DNA of 64,000 bases from contig DAOTXW010000025.1 of the NCBI GenBank assembly GCA_034435035.1, positions 10,284 through 74,283 on the forward strand, in the 5' to 3' direction. The position numbers and the translations under genes were made by a program. Source of the DNA: JAHEME01 sp034435035 (GTDB taxonomy: Bacteria > Chloroflexota > Anaerolineae > Aggregatilineales > UBA3940). Below are positions 8,815-16,944 of the stretch, piece by piece (position 1 is the first letter of the stretch; each line of letters starts with the position of its first letter). The notes under the pieces are model-generated. The model made no database searches. It had not been told where the DNA came from and worked only from the letters and a program-made list of their open reading frames with translations.

Positions 8815-9393
8815 ATGACTCAAACCGACATCCTGAGCAGCTTTTACCATCAACTGGAGCCAACCTTCCCGGCGCAGACTGAGCAGGCGGTGCGCGCTGC
8901 CAGCCCCGATCAGTTCGGCGGGGTGGCCTTCCGTTCCACCCTGTCGGTGCGTTCCATGATCTACGTCAGCCGCATCATCGAGAACGCGGTGATCAACAAC
9001 CCGGTGGTGGCCGAAATGCACGTCTCGTTCCAGTATTTCAGCCGCTTCGCCGCGCAGCTCAGGGTGTACCGCCGGGTGGCCGAGGCCGCCCGCGGGCTGT
9101 GGTTGTATGGCAAACCCGATGCGGAAGTCCCGCCGCTGCCACGCCTGACGCTGGTGAACACCGATGGCACCCCGCTGCTCAACTACTGGTGGGTGGTGGC
9201 CTATGGCCCCGGCCTGAGCATGTCGCTGCTGGCGGAGGAGATTCCCGGCCCCGGCGGCGATCTGAAGTCCCGGCAGTACCGCGGGTTCTACACCTTCGCG
9301 CAGGACGCCGCCTACCGCATCCTGCAGATCCTGCACCGCGCCTACCCGCAGCAGGTGAACGCCCCGGTCGCTCCGGGCAGCCTGCGCGACTGA
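8815..9393 (+). CDS. DICT-type sensory domain protein (standalone)
   Basis: A 192-residue soluble protein that fits the DICT domain (sensor found with diguanylate cyclases and two-component proteins in cyanobacteria and Chloroflexota). Fitting segments are MIYVSRIIENAVI, the Phe/Tyr-rich helix with RGLWLYG, and the strand-helix NYWWVVAYGPGLSMSLLAEE followed by RGFYTF. No output domain is attached, so it must act through partners. Its RBS is GAAGG upstream of the ATG at 8815. Flanking genes give no obvious partner. The ligand is unknown; the assignment is by pattern recognition. Confidence 0.55.
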   Translation: MTQTDILSSFYHQLEPTFPAQTEQAVRAASPDQFGGVAFRSTLSVRSMIYVSRIIENAVINNPVVAEMHVSFQYFSRFAAQLRVYRRVAEAARGLWLYGKPDAEVPPLPRLTLVNTDGTPLLNYWWVVAYGPGLSMSLLAEEIPGPGGDLKSRQYRGFYTFAQDAAYRILQILHRAYPQQVNAPVAPGSLRD

Positions 9394-9445
9394 CAGGGTG
9401 CGGCGCGGACCGCCGGGGCGGACCTCCCCCGTGACTCGCTTCCCC

Positions 9446-9475
9446 TTCAGCCGCCGCGCCAATTCCGGGTATAAT
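9446..9475 (+). promoter_or_regulatory. Promoter of secreted metalloprotease
   Basis: Consensus TATAAT (9470-9475), preceded 18 bp upstream by a weak TTCAGC. It lies about 50 bp before the ATG. Confidence 0.55.
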
Positions 9476-9524
9476 GAAGGCATATCACGCCGGGCCAGAA
9501 AGAGCCGTAGTGAACAGGAAACCC

Positions 9525-11471
9525 ATGATGTTCAGAACTTTTCCCGCACCTGCTCTGCTGCGCGGTACCGCCGCCGCGCTGGCCGCCGCCCTGCTGCTGA
9601 CGGCGGCCCCCGCGCTGGCCGCGCCCGCGGCAGCCGATGACGGCCCGCAGACCCCGCCCGGCGATGTCCGCTTCCCGCCCGAGCTGCCGGCGGACGGGCG
9701 CGCCGGCGTCGCGGGGGCGCCCGGCCTGGACGATACCAGCGCCTACATGCTGGGCAGCACCTACCTGAAGGTGATCTTCATCGAGAACACGCACACCAAC
9801 TCCACCGAGGTCTGGACGGCCGGCGAGCGGACCGAGGTGCAGGATGAGGTGGAGGACGCGCTGGCCTGGTGGGAGGCCACCGCCGTCAACTACGGCCTGA
9901 GCGCCGGCCCCGGCGGCGAGGTGGACTTCGTGACCGACGGCGACAGCTTCGAGACGGTCGACATCAGTATCAGCACCGAGCCGATCAGCGGCTCGTCCGG
10001 GCAGGGGCCGACCGGCGAGGGGCGCTGGATCGGCCCGGTGCTGACCGCCGAGGGCTACGCGGCCACCGGCGAGCTGACCAGCTACTACCCCGCCGGGCGC
10101 GCCTACGCCCATGACCTGCGGACGGCCAAGGGCACGGACTGGGCCTTCGTACTCTTAATGGTCGATTCCAGCAGCGACGGCGATGGCCGGTTCAGCGACG
10201 GCTGGTTCGCCTACAGCTACCTCAACGGCCCCTTCATGGTCATGACCTATGACAACGACGGCTGGGGCATCGATCGGATGGAGATCGTCATGGCGCACGA
10301 GATGGGGCATATCTTCGGCGCGCTGGACGAGTACGCCGGCAGCTGCAGCGACAACGACACGCACGGCTACCTGGTGGTGAAGAACAGCAACTGCGAGGCC
10401 GGCGGGGCCAGCGAAGAATCGATGATGCGCAACGCGGCCAGCCAGGAGTTCTTCGCCTACCCCAACCACATCACCTCGACGCCGCACCGCCGCGCCATCG
10501 GCTGGCGGGACAGCGACGGCGACGGGATCATGGACCCCATCGATACGGTCTCCCCCGGCCTGACGCCGTATGCGCCCGACCCGGCCTACACCGATACGCT
10601 GCTCTACACGCGGACGGCCAGCGTGCAGGCCTGGCGCACCAACGGGCAGACGGCCTGGGTCACCAACCAGGACGTCAGCTACCGGGCGGTCAACATCAAC
10701 AGCCTGCTGGCGCTGGACTTCAGCCACGACGGCGGCCCCTGGTCGCCGGTGACGCTCCTTTCTCCGCCCATCCAGCCCGACGAGACGACCGAGGACTACA
10801 GCTTCACGATCGGCGGGCTGAGCAGCGGGCCGGTCAGTGTGCAGGTGCGCGGCATCGACCGCTTCGGCAATATCCATCTCTCGACCGACACGGTCACCAT
10901 CGACCTCGACCCGCCGCCCGTGCCGGTCACGGCCAGGCCCGAGGAGGGCAGCTTCACGTCCAAGCAGGCCGTCAAGCTCTCCTGCGAGTCGGCGCCGACC
11001 GCCACGAACTACCGCTTCCAGATCGCCACCGACCCGGGCTTCGACCCCGGCGACATCGTGGTCGATATGCAGTCGGACAAGTGCAAGCTCAAGACGGATA
11101 AGGACAGCCCGCTGCCCTTCGACGAATACTACTGGCGGGTCAGCGCGCTGGACGCCGGCGGCAATGAATCGGCCTTCAGCGCCCCGGTGTTCTTCACCAT
11201 CACGCTGGCCAAGTCGCCGGAGCCGGGCGAGTCGGTGCCGGGCGGGCTGCCGGAATTCAAGTGGAAGAGCGTCAAGGGCGCGATCGGCTACCGGCTGGTG
11301 GTCAGCCAGAACGCCGATCTGTCCGCGCCGGAGTTCACCGAGGACCTGACGGGCACGAAGTTCACGCCGGCTGCGCCGCTCGCCCCCGGCACGTACTACT
11401 GGGGCCTGAGCTACACGCTCAACGGCGTGGACTACACGTCCATGCCCACCTGGAGCTTCAGCGTGCCGTAG
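9525..11471 (+). CDS. Secreted zinc metalloprotease with Ig-like C-terminal region
   Basis: Extracellular protease of 648 residues with a signal peptide (residues 1-33, cleavage near ALAAPA). The catalytic region contains HEMGHIFGALDEY at about 258-270, which fits the metzincin HExxHxxGxxD zinc site. Two Cys-containing segments follow. From about 370 onward are beta-sandwich (Ig/FN3-like) modules with PVSVQVRGIDRFGN and FDEYYWRVSALDAGGN. Start choice: ATGATG at 9525 with AGGAA just upstream. An earlier ATG at 9474 overlaps the promoter. The family is not pinned down. It could degrade host, prey or matrix protein. Confidence 0.75.
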   Translation: MMFRTFPAPALLRGTAAALAAALLLTAAPALAAPAAADDGPQTPPGDVRFPPELPADGRAGVAGAPGLDDTSAYMLGSTYLKVIFIENTHTNSTEVWTAGERTEVQDEVEDALAWWEATAVNYGLSAGPGGEVDFVTDGDSFETVDISISTEPISGSSGQGPTGEGRWIGPVLTAEGYAATGELTSYYPAGRAYAHDLRTAKGTDWAFVLLMVDSSSDGDGRFSDGWFAYSYLNGPFMVMTYDNDGWGIDRMEIVMAHEMGHIFGALDEYAGSCSDNDTHGYLVVKNSNCEAGGASEESMMRNAASQEFFAYPNHITSTPHRRAIGWRDSDGDGIMDPIDTVSPGLTPYAPDPAYTDTLLYTRTASVQAWRTNGQTAWVTNQDVSYRAVNINSLLALDFSHDGGPWSPVTLLSPPIQPDETTEDYSFTIGGLSSGPVSVQVRGIDRFGNIHLSTDTVTIDLDPPPVPVTARPEEGSFTSKQAVKLSCESAPTATNYRFQIATDPGFDPGDIVVDMQSDKCKLKTDKDSPLPFDEYYWRVSALDAGGNESAFSAPVFFTITLAKSPEPGESVPGGLPEFKWKSVKGAIGYRLVVSQNADLSAPEFTEDLTGTKFTPAAPLAPGTYYWGLSYTLNGVDYTSMPTWSFSVP

Positions 11472-11477
11472 CGTTTC

Positions 11478-11532
11478 ACCCCGGAGGGCACGGAGAAAGG
11501 CTGAAAAGCTGTGTCTCCGTGCCCTCCGGGGT
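11478..11532. repeat. Perfect 19-bp inverted repeat (dispersed-repeat-like / terminator)
   Basis: Left arm 11478-11496 and right arm 11514-11532 are perfectly complementary over 19 bp (ACCCCGGAGGGCACGGAGA and its complement) around a 17-nt spacer. A short T-rich tract (TCTTTT) follows. It could end the protease transcript. The sequence also looks like the palindromic ACGGAG-type intergenic repeats seen dispersed in many bacterial genomes; that resemblance is from memory. Confidence 0.75.
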
Positions 11533-11551
11533 TGATCTTTTCCCCTGCCGC

Positions 11552-11579
11552 TTGCGCCCCCTGCCCGCCCGCCTATACT
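11552..11579 (+). promoter_or_regulatory. Promoter of TPR protein
   Basis: TATACT (11574-11579) with TTGCGC 16 bp upstream. It lies 43 bp before the ATG at 11622. Confidence 0.5.
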
Positions 11580-11621
11580 GAAGGTTCTACTGCTAATCCC
11601 GCTGTTCCGGTGGGGGGAACG

Positions 11622-13412
11622 ATGGGGTCCCTGGACGATCACCTTTCGCATCTGGAAGCTGCCGGACTGATCCAACTGGCCCAGCAAAACCCGGAGATGG
11701 AATACCTGTTCCGCCACGCGCTGGTGCAGCAGGCCGCCTACGATTCGCTGCTGAAGCAGGATCGGCGGACGCTGCACCGGGCGGTGGGCGAGGCGCTGGA
11801 GGCCGCCTATCCTGACCGGCTGGATGAGCTGGCGGCGGTGCTGGGGGGGCACTTCGCCGAGGCCGGCGAGCCGGCCCGTGCGCTGGCTTACTTCACCCGC
11901 GCTGCCGATCAGGCTGCCGCCCGCTACGCCAACGCCGAAGCGGCCCTGCTGTACAACCAGGCGCTGGCGATCGCGCTGGCCGATGCGTCCCTGCCCGCCG
12001 ATCTGATAGCTCTGTTCAGCGGCCTGGGCAAGGCGCTGCAGCATGACTCACGCCACGCCGAGGCGCTGGCTGTCTTCCAGCGCATGGAGCAGGCCGGGCA
12101 GGAGCGCGCCGACCGGCGGATGGCGCTGGCGGCCCTGCGCGGGCAGATCATCCTGCTGAGCACCTCGACGCCCGTCCATGATCCGGGGCGGGCTGCCGCG
12201 CTGGCCGAGCAGGCTCTGAGCATGGCCCGCGAGCTGGGCGACCGGCGCGAGGAAGCCTCCGTGCTGTGGAACCTGATGCTGATCGCCAAGTTCGACGGGC
12301 GCGCGCTCGACGCGGTGCGCTACGGCGAGGAGTCGCTGGCGGCGGCCCGCGAGGTGGCCGCCCGGACCGGCGACATCGAGCAGCTGGCTTATACGCTGAA
12401 TGATCTGGCCACACACGCCTACCTGGATGCGGATAACCTTCAGGCGGCGGTGGCAGCGCTGCTGGAGGCCCGTGAACTGTGGCAGCGGCTGGGCGACCGC
12501 GCCATGCTGGCCGACAACTACGCCAGCCTGGGCACCAGCTATGCCATGCTCGGTGAGGTTGAGGAAGGGCTGGCCCATATGCGGGTGGCCCGCCGCATCA
12601 GCGAGGAGATCGGCAACCTGTGGGGCCAGTCGTTCAGCCGCTACACGGAGGGCGATATCTACCTGGAGCGCGGCGAGATCAGCCGCGGGCTGGCGGTGAT
12701 GCAGGAATGCGTCACGCTCGGCGAGCAGGCGGGCTTCCTGTTTGCGCTGAGCTACACCGGCACCAATCTGAGCACCTACCTGGGGCGGCTGGGCCAGCCA
12801 GAGCGCGCCCTGGTGATGTGCGAGGACATCGTCCGGCGCATCGAAACCGGTCTGCCGCACGCCCTGCCGGGGGCGCTGGCCGGTATGGCCCGCCTGCACC
12901 TGCTGCTCGGCAACGTGCCCGCCGCGGCTGAGGCCATGGCCCGGGCGGATCGGCTGCTGGCGCGGGATGCGCACATCCCTGTCTATGTGCGTGTCCAGAC
13001 CGACATCCCACGGGGGGAGCTGGCGCTGGCCGAGGGCCGCCCCGCCGACGCGGCGGCAGAGGCCGGAGCGCTGGCCGACCTGCTGGCGCGAATAGGCGTG
13101 CCTACCTACGAGATCGAGGCGCGGCTGCTGCTGGCCCGGGCTCTGCTGGCACAGGGTCAGCCGGAGAAGGCCGCGGAGGCGCTGGCCCGCGCCCGGCAGG
13201 TGGCCGCTTCGCGGGGGCTGCGCCGCCTGCTGTGGGAGGTCCATGCCGCGCTGGCGGATCTGGCAGACCGGCAGGGCTTCGCGGAGGAAGCCGCCGTCCT
13301 GCGCACCGAGGCCGCCGGCCACCTGCGCTTCGTGATCGGCAACATCGACGAGCCAGACCTGCGGGCGGCCTTCACCGCCCTGCCCGCCGTCCGGGCGGTG
13401 CTGGAGGCGTGA
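11622..13412 (+). CDS. TPR regulator resembling the C-terminal half of MalT/AAA-cyclase proteins
   Basis: A 596-residue, Ala/Leu-rich soluble protein. Its first 70 residues (HLEAAGLIQ, FRHALVQQAAYDSLL, RRTLHRAVGEALE) match the winged-helix segment that normally follows the AAA ATPase in large kinase/cyclase-AAA-TPR proteins. About ten degenerate tetratricopeptide repeats follow (for example YANAEAALLYNQALAIA and LGTSYAMLGEVEEGLAHMRVA). No ATPase or effector domain is present, so it looks like a detached TPR half. The frame opens at a plausible ATG behind a promoter, which argues for a real short gene. The receiver gene follows downstream from its own promoter. Partner unknown. Confidence 0.7.
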   Translation: MGSLDDHLSHLEAAGLIQLAQQNPEMEYLFRHALVQQAAYDSLLKQDRRTLHRAVGEALEAAYPDRLDELAAVLGGHFAEAGEPARALAYFTRAADQAAARYANAEAALLYNQALAIALADASLPADLIALFSGLGKALQHDSRHAEALAVFQRMEQAGQERADRRMALAALRGQIILLSTSTPVHDPGRAAALAEQALSMARELGDRREEASVLWNLMLIAKFDGRALDAVRYGEESLAAAREVAARTGDIEQLAYTLNDLATHAYLDADNLQAAVAALLEARELWQRLGDRAMLADNYASLGTSYAMLGEVEEGLAHMRVARRISEEIGNLWGQSFSRYTEGDIYLERGEISRGLAVMQECVTLGEQAGFLFALSYTGTNLSTYLGRLGQPERALVMCEDIVRRIETGLPHALPGALAGMARLHLLLGNVPAAAEAMARADRLLARDAHIPVYVRVQTDIPRGELALAEGRPADAAAEAGALADLLARIGVPTYEIEARLLLARALLAQGQPEKAAEALARARQVAASRGLRRLLWEVHAALADLADRQGFAEEAAVLRTEAAGHLRFVIGNIDEPDLRAAFTALPAVRAVLEA

Positions 13413-13423
13413 GGCGCCCGCGC

Positions 13424-13452
13424 TTGACATCCCCGGCGATCTTCTGCATACT
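13424..13452 (+). promoter_or_regulatory. Promoter of receiver-nitroreductase operon
   Basis: Perfect TTGACA (13424-13429), 17-bp spacer, CATACT (13447-13452). The receiver ATG follows 37 bp later. Confidence 0.7.
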
Positions 13453-13488
13453 TCATACCAACCCTGCCGGGAAGGGAGCCTGCCCGCG

Positions 13489-13884
13489 ATGGCCGATCCG
13501 ATCCGGATACTGGTGGTGGACGACAACGCCGACGCGCGGGCCTTCCTCCATCGCCTGCTGACCTATGAGCCAGGGATGGATATCGCCGGCGAAGCCGCCA
13601 ATGGCTTAGAGGCCATTGACAGCGTGCGCGAACTGGCCCCGCACGTCGTCCTGATGGACATCAACATGCCGGTGATGGATGGCATCACCGCCTGCGGCCA
13701 CATCAAGCGCGAATTCCCCGCCGTTCAGGTGATCATCATCAGCGTGCAGGACGACATCGCCTCGCGCCATGATGCTGTCGCCCAGGGCGCTGATGCCTTC
13801 GTGGTCAAGCCCACCCCGCCAGAGGACCTGATCGATCTGATCGTGCGCGCCTACGCCGCCTACCAGCGGATCGCCGCCGGATGA
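13489..13884 (+). CDS. CheY-like single-domain response regulator
   Basis: A 131-residue receiver domain with no output domain. The acidic pair is in VVDDNAD (Asp10/11) and the phospho-acceptor Asp is in VVLMDINMPVMDG (about residue 55). The conserved Ser/Thr position is in IIISVQ and the Lys is in VVKPTPPEDL. It should accept phosphate from a histidine kinase and act by protein contact. No kinase is adjacent; the nearest is the kinase at 29561-30970. Its TGA overlaps the ATG of the nitroreductase gene (ATGA), so the two are translationally coupled. Confidence 0.9.
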   Translation: MADPIRILVVDDNADARAFLHRLLTYEPGMDIAGEAANGLEAIDSVRELAPHVVLMDINMPVMDGITACGHIKREFPAVQVIIISVQDDIASRHDAVAQGADAFVVKPTPPEDLIDLIVRAYAAYQRIAAG

Positions 13885-14591
13885 CATCCACGGCCCCCTC
13901 CTTCGAGCCGCTGGTCTTCGAACGGCTGTCCGCTGAGGACAGCCTGCGCCGCTCGCAGGCCTTTCTGGAGACGATTCGCCGCCGCCGCACGGTGCGCGAC
14001 TTCTCCCCGGAGCCGGTCCCCTTCGCGCTGATCGCCAATGCCATCGCGGCGGCGGGCAGCGCGCCTTCCGGCGCCAACCAGCAGCCGTGGACGTTCGTGG
14101 TGGTGAGCGATCCGGCGCTGAAGCGCCGCATCCGCGAGGCCGCTGAGGCCGAGGAGCGGGAGAGCTACGAGCGCCGGATGTCCGCCGAATGGCTGGCGGC
14201 GCTGGCCCCGCTGGGCACGGACTGGCACAAGCCGCATCTGGAGATCGCGCCCTACCTGATCGCCGTCTTCCGCCAGGCTTACGGGCTGGCCCCCGATCCG
14301 CAGACCGGGCAGATGCGGCGGGTCAAGCACTACTACAGCGAGGAGTCGGTAGGCATCGCGGTCGGGGTGCTGCTGACCGCGCTTCACCTGTCCGGCCTGG
14401 CCACGCTGACCCATACCCCCAGCCCGATGGCCTTCCTGAGCGATATTCTGGAGCGGCCAGCTAACGAGCGCCCGTTTGTGCTGATCCCGGTCGGCTACCC
14501 GGCCCCGCAGGCCCGCGTGCCGCGCATCTCCCGCAAGGCACTGGATGAGATCATGGTGATCCGGGCGGGGGAGAGGAGCGATGAGAGATAA
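13881..14591 (+). CDS. Nitroreductase-family flavoprotein, IYD-like
   Basis: A 236-residue FMN-dependent oxidoreductase. RRRRTVRDFSPEPVP carries the phosphate-binding arginines, and SAPSGANQQPWTFVVV is the FMN-site loop. The segment WLAALAPLGTDWHKPHLEIAPYLI matches the iodotyrosine deiodinase-like subgroup better than NfsB. HTPSPMAFLSDILERP and FVLIPVGYPA complete the fold. In bacteria this subgroup reduces or dehalogenates aromatic substrates; the substrate here is unknown. It is translationally coupled to the upstream receiver gene, an unusual partner. Confidence 0.85.
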   Translation: MTSTAPSFEPLVFERLSAEDSLRRSQAFLETIRRRRTVRDFSPEPVPFALIANAIAAAGSAPSGANQQPWTFVVVSDPALKRRIREAAEAEERESYERRMSAEWLAALAPLGTDWHKPHLEIAPYLIAVFRQAYGLAPDPQTGQMRRVKHYYSEESVGIAVGVLLTALHLSGLATLTHTPSPMAFLSDILERPANERPFVLIPVGYPAPQARVPRISRKALDEIMVIRAGERSDER

Positions 14592-14659
14592 TCAACGAGC
14601 AGCCAGCCTACTGCCATTAGCCATCTGCTATCCCCCAGCACATCGGAGTTGAGATCCCC

Positions 14660-15190
14660 ATGACCAAGCTTCAGTACAAAGCTTCTTCTCCGCAGGTGGA
14701 AGCCAGCGGGGCGTCGATCCTCTCGGTGACGTCCGGTATGGCGACTGATCTGCGCCCACTGCTCGAGAAGCACGGGCTGGACAAGGTTGAAGCTGACCAG
14801 TGGTACCCGCAGCAGTCGTGGCTCAACTTTCTGGCCGAGCTGACCGAAGGCCCCAACGCCACCATGATCAACCTGGTGGGCATCGGCATGAGCATCGCCA
14901 AGACCGCGCACCTGCCGCCGCAGATCGACTCGCTGGAAGCGGCGCTGATGATGCTAAACGCCGCTTACCACATGAACAACCGCAACGATGACCCGGAGCG
15001 GGGCTGGAAGGTGATCAGGGTCAGTGACAAGGAGTTCCACTGCCTGTGCAGCACACCCGTCCCGCGCGACTTCGAGTACGGGGTTGTGTACGGCTTCGTG
15101 CGGCGCTTCAGCCAGCCGGAGGAGCGCTTCGTCGTCTACCGCACCGAGAACGAAGACGGCACCTGCCTGTTCCGCGTGGTGGTGGATTAG
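14660..15190 (+). CDS. Conserved-looking hypothetical sensor-like protein
   Basis: A 176-residue soluble protein. The layout is a short N-terminal tail, a helical segment (ATDLRPLLEKHGLDK), ADQWYPQQSWLNFLAEL, a hydrophobic region NLVGIGMSIAK, then a C-terminal beta-rich part with FHCLCSTPVPRDFEYGVVYGFVRRF. The Tyr-Pro/Leu helix pattern recalls V4R/HNOB-type small-molecule sensors, but I cannot confirm it and no heme His is evident. It stands 68 bp downstream of the nitroreductase and converges on the terminase gene. Confidence 0.45.
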   Translation: MTKLQYKASSPQVEASGASILSVTSGMATDLRPLLEKHGLDKVEADQWYPQQSWLNFLAELTEGPNATMINLVGIGMSIAKTAHLPPQIDSLEAALMMLNAAYHMNNRNDDPERGWKVIRVSDKEFHCLCSTPVPRDFEYGVVYGFVRRFSQPEERFVVYRTENEDGTCLFRVVVD

Positions 15191-15316
15191 CGCTTCGCAG
15201 CGCGAACAGCCCCGGGGAGAGCTGCCCCGCCGCGAAACGGCCGCTTTCGGCGGCGCCCGAACCGGGGCCGGGTGGCGCTTCGGCTGGCTGCGGATCGAAC
15301 CGGCCGACCGGAAGGA

Positions 15317-16525
15317 TCACACCTCGGCCATGCCCAGCGCCAGCCGGGGCGTAGTGGCCAGCTTCCAGGCCAGCGCCAGCGCGATCACCGTGTCATCGTG
15401 GCGGCCCGGTGGCGCGCTGTAGTAGGTCGAGTAGCGCGTGCTGCGGTAGGTGTAGGCCTCCAGCTCCGCCAGCAGGGTTTCATCCGGCAGCAGAGCGATC
15501 TCCGCGCTTTCGATGGCCCGCACCAGCCCCTCGATCAGCGGCGGCTTGCTGAGGGCGCTGGTGACGAATGCGATCACCGGCAGCCCGGCCTCGCGCCGCA
15601 GCGCCTCGATGTTCGGCTCGCCCATGGCATTCGCTTCGGCCAGGATGGCTTCGACACCCCAGCGGTGGGCCAGCCCGGCCAGCCGCGCCCGCTGCAGATC
15701 CCAGCCGGCCTCGCGGAAGCGGTCGAGCGCCGTCAGCGCCCCGGTCTCGGCGTCCAGCACCGCGGCCGCGGTGAAATCGTCATAGCGGCCAAAGTCTACC
15801 CCCATCACATAGCGGCCGCCGGGCCGGGGCACGGCATCGGGCGGAGCGGTGGCCGCCTGCCGCACACGCCGGAAGACCGTCCCGCCGTCCTCCAGGAAGG
15901 CCGCCAGATATTCCTGCTGAAAGACGCGCTCCGGCAGGCTGGCGCGAGCCTCGTCGATCTCGTCCCGGTCAATGCCGGGGTTGTCGCCGGTGGCGAACTG
16001 CCAGGCCTCCCAGGCCCGGTTCAGCGGATCGCGCCCGCGCTGGAAGGCGTGCCAGAACCAGTTGCGCCCGCGCGGGGTGGAGACGATCAGCGCCCGACCG
16101 CGCCGGTCCGCCAGGGCGGGGCGCAGTGCCGCCGTCCATGCCTCCTCGGCTACGAAGGCTGCTTCGTCCACCACCACCAGATTCAGGCCCACCCCGCGCA
16201 GCGAATCCGGATCATCGGCGGACTGGACGGTCAGCGATCCGCCGCCCGGCAGGTCGATATGGCGGGCGGACTCCAGCTTGGCTTCCCAGCGGTCGGCCAG
16301 CGCCCGCTTGAGCATCCGCCACGGCTCGAAGGCCAGGCCGTAGGTGGGAGCCACCCACCAGGCACGCTCGCCGCGCTCCGCCGCCTCCACGGCCAGCTTC
16401 AGGCCCAGGGTAGTCTTGCCCCAGCGCCGGCCGCAGGCCAGCACCTTGAAGCGGGCGGGATGGCCGGCGATGGCGCGCTGGTCGGCGCGCAATTCGGGCA
16501 GGGCGTCGGCAGGGGAAGCATTCAT
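15317..16525 (-). CDS. Phage-type terminase large subunit (solitary)
   Basis: A 402-residue TerL: the ATPase-nuclease motor that packages DNA into phage or GTA capsids. Walker A is ACGRRWGKTT (residues 30-39), Walker B is LNLVVVDEAAF, and the coupling motif is ALIVSTPRGRNWFWHAF. The RNase H-like nuclease domain has GVDFGRYDDFTAAAV, ILAEANAMGEPN and the last acidic site GRHDDTVIALALAW. All catalytic positions look intact. I chose the ATG at 16525, preceded by GGAG; an upstream ATG at 16549 is possible. No portal, capsid, protease or integrase genes are within 15 kb on either side. A LexA-like operator lies upstream. Confidence 0.88.
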   Translation of the reverse strand: MNASPADALPELRADQRAIAGHPARFKVLACGRRWGKTTLGLKLAVEAAERGERAWWVAPTYGLAFEPWRMLKRALADRWEAKLESARHIDLPGGGSLTVQSADDPDSLRGVGLNLVVVDEAAFVAEEAWTAALRPALADRRGRALIVSTPRGRNWFWHAFQRGRDPLNRAWEAWQFATGDNPGIDRDEIDEARASLPERVFQQEYLAAFLEDGGTVFRRVRQAATAPPDAVPRPGGRYVMGVDFGRYDDFTAAAVLDAETGALTALDRFREAGWDLQRARLAGLAHRWGVEAILAEANAMGEPNIEALRREAGLPVIAFVTSALSKPPLIEGLVRAIESAEIALLPDETLLAELEAYTYRSTRYSTYYSAPPGRHDDTVIALALAWKLATTPRLALGMAEV

Positions 16526-16546
16526 AGGGGCGGCTCCGGGCAAGCG

Positions 16547-16577
16547 CAAAACCCCCTCGCCTGGCGGGCAAGGGGGT
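16547..16577 (-). terminator. Terminator-like hairpin in the terminase leader (possible attenuator)
   Basis: On the minus strand, ACCCCCT (16577-16571) pairs with AGGGGGT (16557-16551) around a 13-nt loop, and the transcript then reads TTTT (16550-16547). It lies about 20 nt before the terminase ATG and downstream of its promoter, so it could stop most transcripts short of the gene. Confidence 0.5.
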
Positions 16578-16755
16578 CAGGGGGCCGCCGCGCTCGCCGT
16601 CCGGCTGGTGGCCGCGCGGCGGAAGCGATGTCGAATGTGGGAGCGTGGAGGCCATCCGGGCAGGGCATCCACCCGGCACGCAGCGGCCTGCGGCAACGGC
16701 TCCCGGTCAGGCAGCACGCACAGTGCGCCCACGCGGCGCAGCGGCGGCCCAAAGC
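16578..16755 (-). other. Terminase leader region without a convincing gene
   Basis: About 180 bp lie between the operator and the leader hairpin. A Cys- and Arg-rich frame crosses it on the minus strand, but it starts upstream of the predicted transcript start and overlaps the terminase gene, so I do not call it. The region may act only as a transcribed leader. Confidence 0.35.
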
Positions 16756-16767
16756 GAACATATGTTC
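16756..16767 (-). promoter_or_regulatory. LexA/SOS-box-like operator GAACATATGTTC
   Basis: A perfect 12-bp palindrome matching the GAAC-N4-GTTC box of Gram-positive and reported Chloroflexota LexA proteins. It covers about +1 to +12 of the minus-strand promoter, a position where a repressor would block transcription of the terminase unit. Confidence 0.6.
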
Positions 16768-16774
16768 TATTACC

Positions 16775-16802
16775 ATTGTACTACATCCGCGGCGGAGCGC
16801 AA
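16775..16802 (-). promoter_or_regulatory. Promoter of terminase unit
   Basis: Minus-strand TTGCGC (16802-16797), 16-bp spacer, TACAAT (16780-16775). The predicted start at about 16768 abuts the LexA-like palindrome. Confidence 0.55.
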
Positions 16803-16915
16803 GCGAAGCCGCCTGATCATCCGATCAGATACAGCCATCACCCCCGTACCTCAGAAAAAGGGCGAAACACACCTGTCTATCCATCAATTTCGCATGAAAT
16901 CGGCCCGCAGGGGAG

Positions 16916-16944
16916 TTGACTCGCTCAATGGATCATGTTAGGCT
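16916..16944 (+). promoter_or_regulatory. Promoter of pilin gene 1
   Basis: TTGACT (16916-16921), 17-bp spacer, TAGGCT (16939-16944) with an extended -10 TG. The downstream CTTCCGTT is shared with pilin gene 2. Confidence 0.75.
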
